From contig JACCSM010000067.1 in the NCBI GenBank assembly GCA_013698525.1, positions 1 through 6,106 of the forward strand: 6,106 nucleotides of DNA. Reading direction: 5' to 3'. This DNA comes from Rubrobacteraceae bacterium (GTDB taxonomy: Bacteria; Actinomycetota; Rubrobacteria; Rubrobacterales; Rubrobacteraceae). Every line of letters begins with the position of its first letter. The stretch's first letter is position 1. Both the position numbers and the translations under genes were made by a program. Shown piece after piece: positions 5,855 to 6,106 of the stretch. The notes under the pieces are model-generated. The model searched no databases. It saw only the letters and a program-made list of their open reading frames with translations, and was not told the DNA's origin.

Positions 5855-5869
5855 ATAGAGATTCGCCAC
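5855..5869 (+). other. Right end/right target junction: left donor half, core, right target half
   Basis: ATAGAGAT (5855-5862) is the end of the element, TC (5863-5864) the core, and GCCAC (5865-5869) the first host bases. The first part is repeated in the left donor guide and the last seven bases are complementary to the right target guide. Confidence 0.74.
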
Positions 5870-5895
5870 AAATCCCACGACCCATAGAGGGATTT
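5870..5895. repeat. Inverted repeat AAATCCC/GGGATTT
   Basis: Seven-base perfect arms (5870-5876 and 5889-5895) around a 12-nt loop, immediately right of the insertion target. It could be the terminator that once ended the transcript arriving from the left, but the T stretch is short. Confidence 0.35.
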
Positions 5896-5982
5896 AGTTC
5901 GGCGGGATTCTGCTCGTAGTTGGGCTCTCTTGCGCGGTGTCTCCCCGGATCTCATGCACGGTTTCGCATCGTTATTCAACAC

Positions 5983-5996
5983 TACAACATCTTGTA
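5983..5996. promoter_or_regulatory. Dyad 1: possible operator
   Basis: TACAA and TTGTA flank CATC. The central CAACATCTTG is, in reverse complement, 9 of 10 bases identical to the centre of dyad 2 (6061-6070). Two related dyads about 75 bp apart suggest a regulator binding region. Confidence 0.3.
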
Positions 5997-6056
5997 TTCG
6001 GCCCGTAGCGTTCCGAAGGCGGATGGCGCGCCCTGCAGGTCACTCGGGCGTCGATC

Positions 6057-6074
6057 TATGCAAGATGCTGCATA
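6057..6074. promoter_or_regulatory. Dyad 2: possible operator
   Basis: TATGCA and TGCATA are perfect 6-bp arms around AGATGC. It shares CAAGATG(T/C)TG with dyad 1 in the opposite orientation. The regulated gene, if any, would lie beyond the window. Confidence 0.3.
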
Positions 6075-6106
6075 CAACTTTCCGAGAATTCCCCTTCCAC
6101 GCACTC

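Larger units (their letters stand above)
4438..5864 (+). mobile_element. Complete IS110-family insertion sequence, TC core at both ends
   Basis: The element contains one recombinase gene, a left noncoding end of about 230 bp and a very short right end (17 bases after the stop), the normal shape of the IS110 group. The ends were set by guide matching: TC at 4438-4439 (left core) and TC at 5863-5864 (right core). The left flank TGCAAACC plus core is repeated in the left target guide (4504-4513). The right core plus flank TCGCCAC is complementary to the right target guide (4532-4538). With one core copy the element is 1,425 bp. There are no terminal inverted repeats and no target duplication other than the 2-bp core, as expected for this family, which moves through a circular intermediate. 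All parts look intact, so the copy may be active. Confidence 0.88.
5865..6106. other. Noncoding right flank of the insertion sequence
   Basis: No gene with recognisable features is seen up to the window edge. The segment is lower in GC than the rest of the window and holds a hairpin and two dyads, listed separately. It may be the upstream control region of a gene beyond the window. Confidence 0.45.

Noticed and set aside
4398..5858. Shared CATAG at 4398-4402 and 5854-5858 as alternative element ends
   Set aside because: Joining there would place only four bases between TTGACA and CATAGT, giving no promoter, and none of the guide pairs would match the flanks.
4532..5869. 10-bp inverted match GTGGCGAATC / GATTCGCCAC read as terminal inverted repeats of an IS1111-type element
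   Set aside because: Seven of the ten bases are explained by right target guide pairing, and the position 94 bp inside the left end does not fit IS1111 subterminal repeats. The RNA also lies upstream of the gene, as in the IS110 group proper.
4595..5904. Similarity TAGTTCG-C/G-CG between the donor-loop hairpin (4595-4604) and the right flank (5895-5904)
   Set aside because: It falls outside the guides and well beyond the target; probably coincidence.
5191..5982. Minus-strand frame of 263 codons opposite the transposase
   Set aside because: Antisense shadow of the IS110 gene; no recognisable domain, and the plus-strand protein has all catalytic motifs.

Overview
The window is about 6.1 kb of GC-rich chromosomal DNA from an actinomycete-like bacterium. 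High GC, GTG starts, near-leaderless genes and an actinobacterial-type biotin-dependent acyl-CoA carboxylase alpha subunit fit Actinomycetota. A Rubrobacter-like host is my best guess, but no rRNA or other phylogenetic marker is present to prove it.

Layout from left to right. (1) 1-1242 (+): the C-terminal two thirds of a biotin carboxylase/BCCP alpha subunit, cut by the window edge. (2) 1243-1354: a short convergent gap holding a strong perfect hairpin. (3) 1355-3120 (-): a two-gene, translationally coupled operon in which a MerR-family regulator is followed by a four-helix membrane protein with a PH-like cytoplasmic domain. Its promoter has the 19-bp -35/-10 spacer and central dyad typical of MerR-controlled promoters. 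(4) 3121-3466: a spacer with no convincing gene beyond the MerR promoter. (5) 3467-4264 (+): a complete type I methionine aminopeptidase that stands alone. (6) 4438-5864 (+): a complete IS110-family insertion sequence. (7) 5865-6106: noncoding right flank with two short dyads.

The most interesting system is the IS110 element. Its left noncoding end can be read as a full bridge (seek) RNA of about 180 nt at about 4453-4632, with a 5' stem-loop, a target-binding loop and a donor-binding loop. All four guide segments can be assigned from the sequence. The left target guide repeats the left flank exactly (TGCAAACCTC), and the right target guide complements the right flank (TCGCCAC). The left donor guide repeats the right end of the element (ATAGAGAT), and the right donor guide complements its left end (CTCCCTAT). 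Together they fix the crossover core as the dinucleotide TC, the element ends at 4438/4439 and 5863/5864, and the empty target as TGCAAACC-TC-GCCAC. Joining the two ends in a circle would place a perfect TTGACA (overlapping the transposase stop codon) exactly 17 bp before TATCTT. That creates a promoter that fires at the first base of the 5' stem-loop. The recombinase keeps the DEDD spacing of the family but has Asp where Glu is usual.

The host genes are not an obvious pathway together: fatty/branched acyl-CoA carboxylation, a self-regulated membrane stress-type operon, and N-terminal methionine removal. The insertion sequence sits in the intergenic DNA downstream of the aminopeptidase and breaks no recognisable gene.
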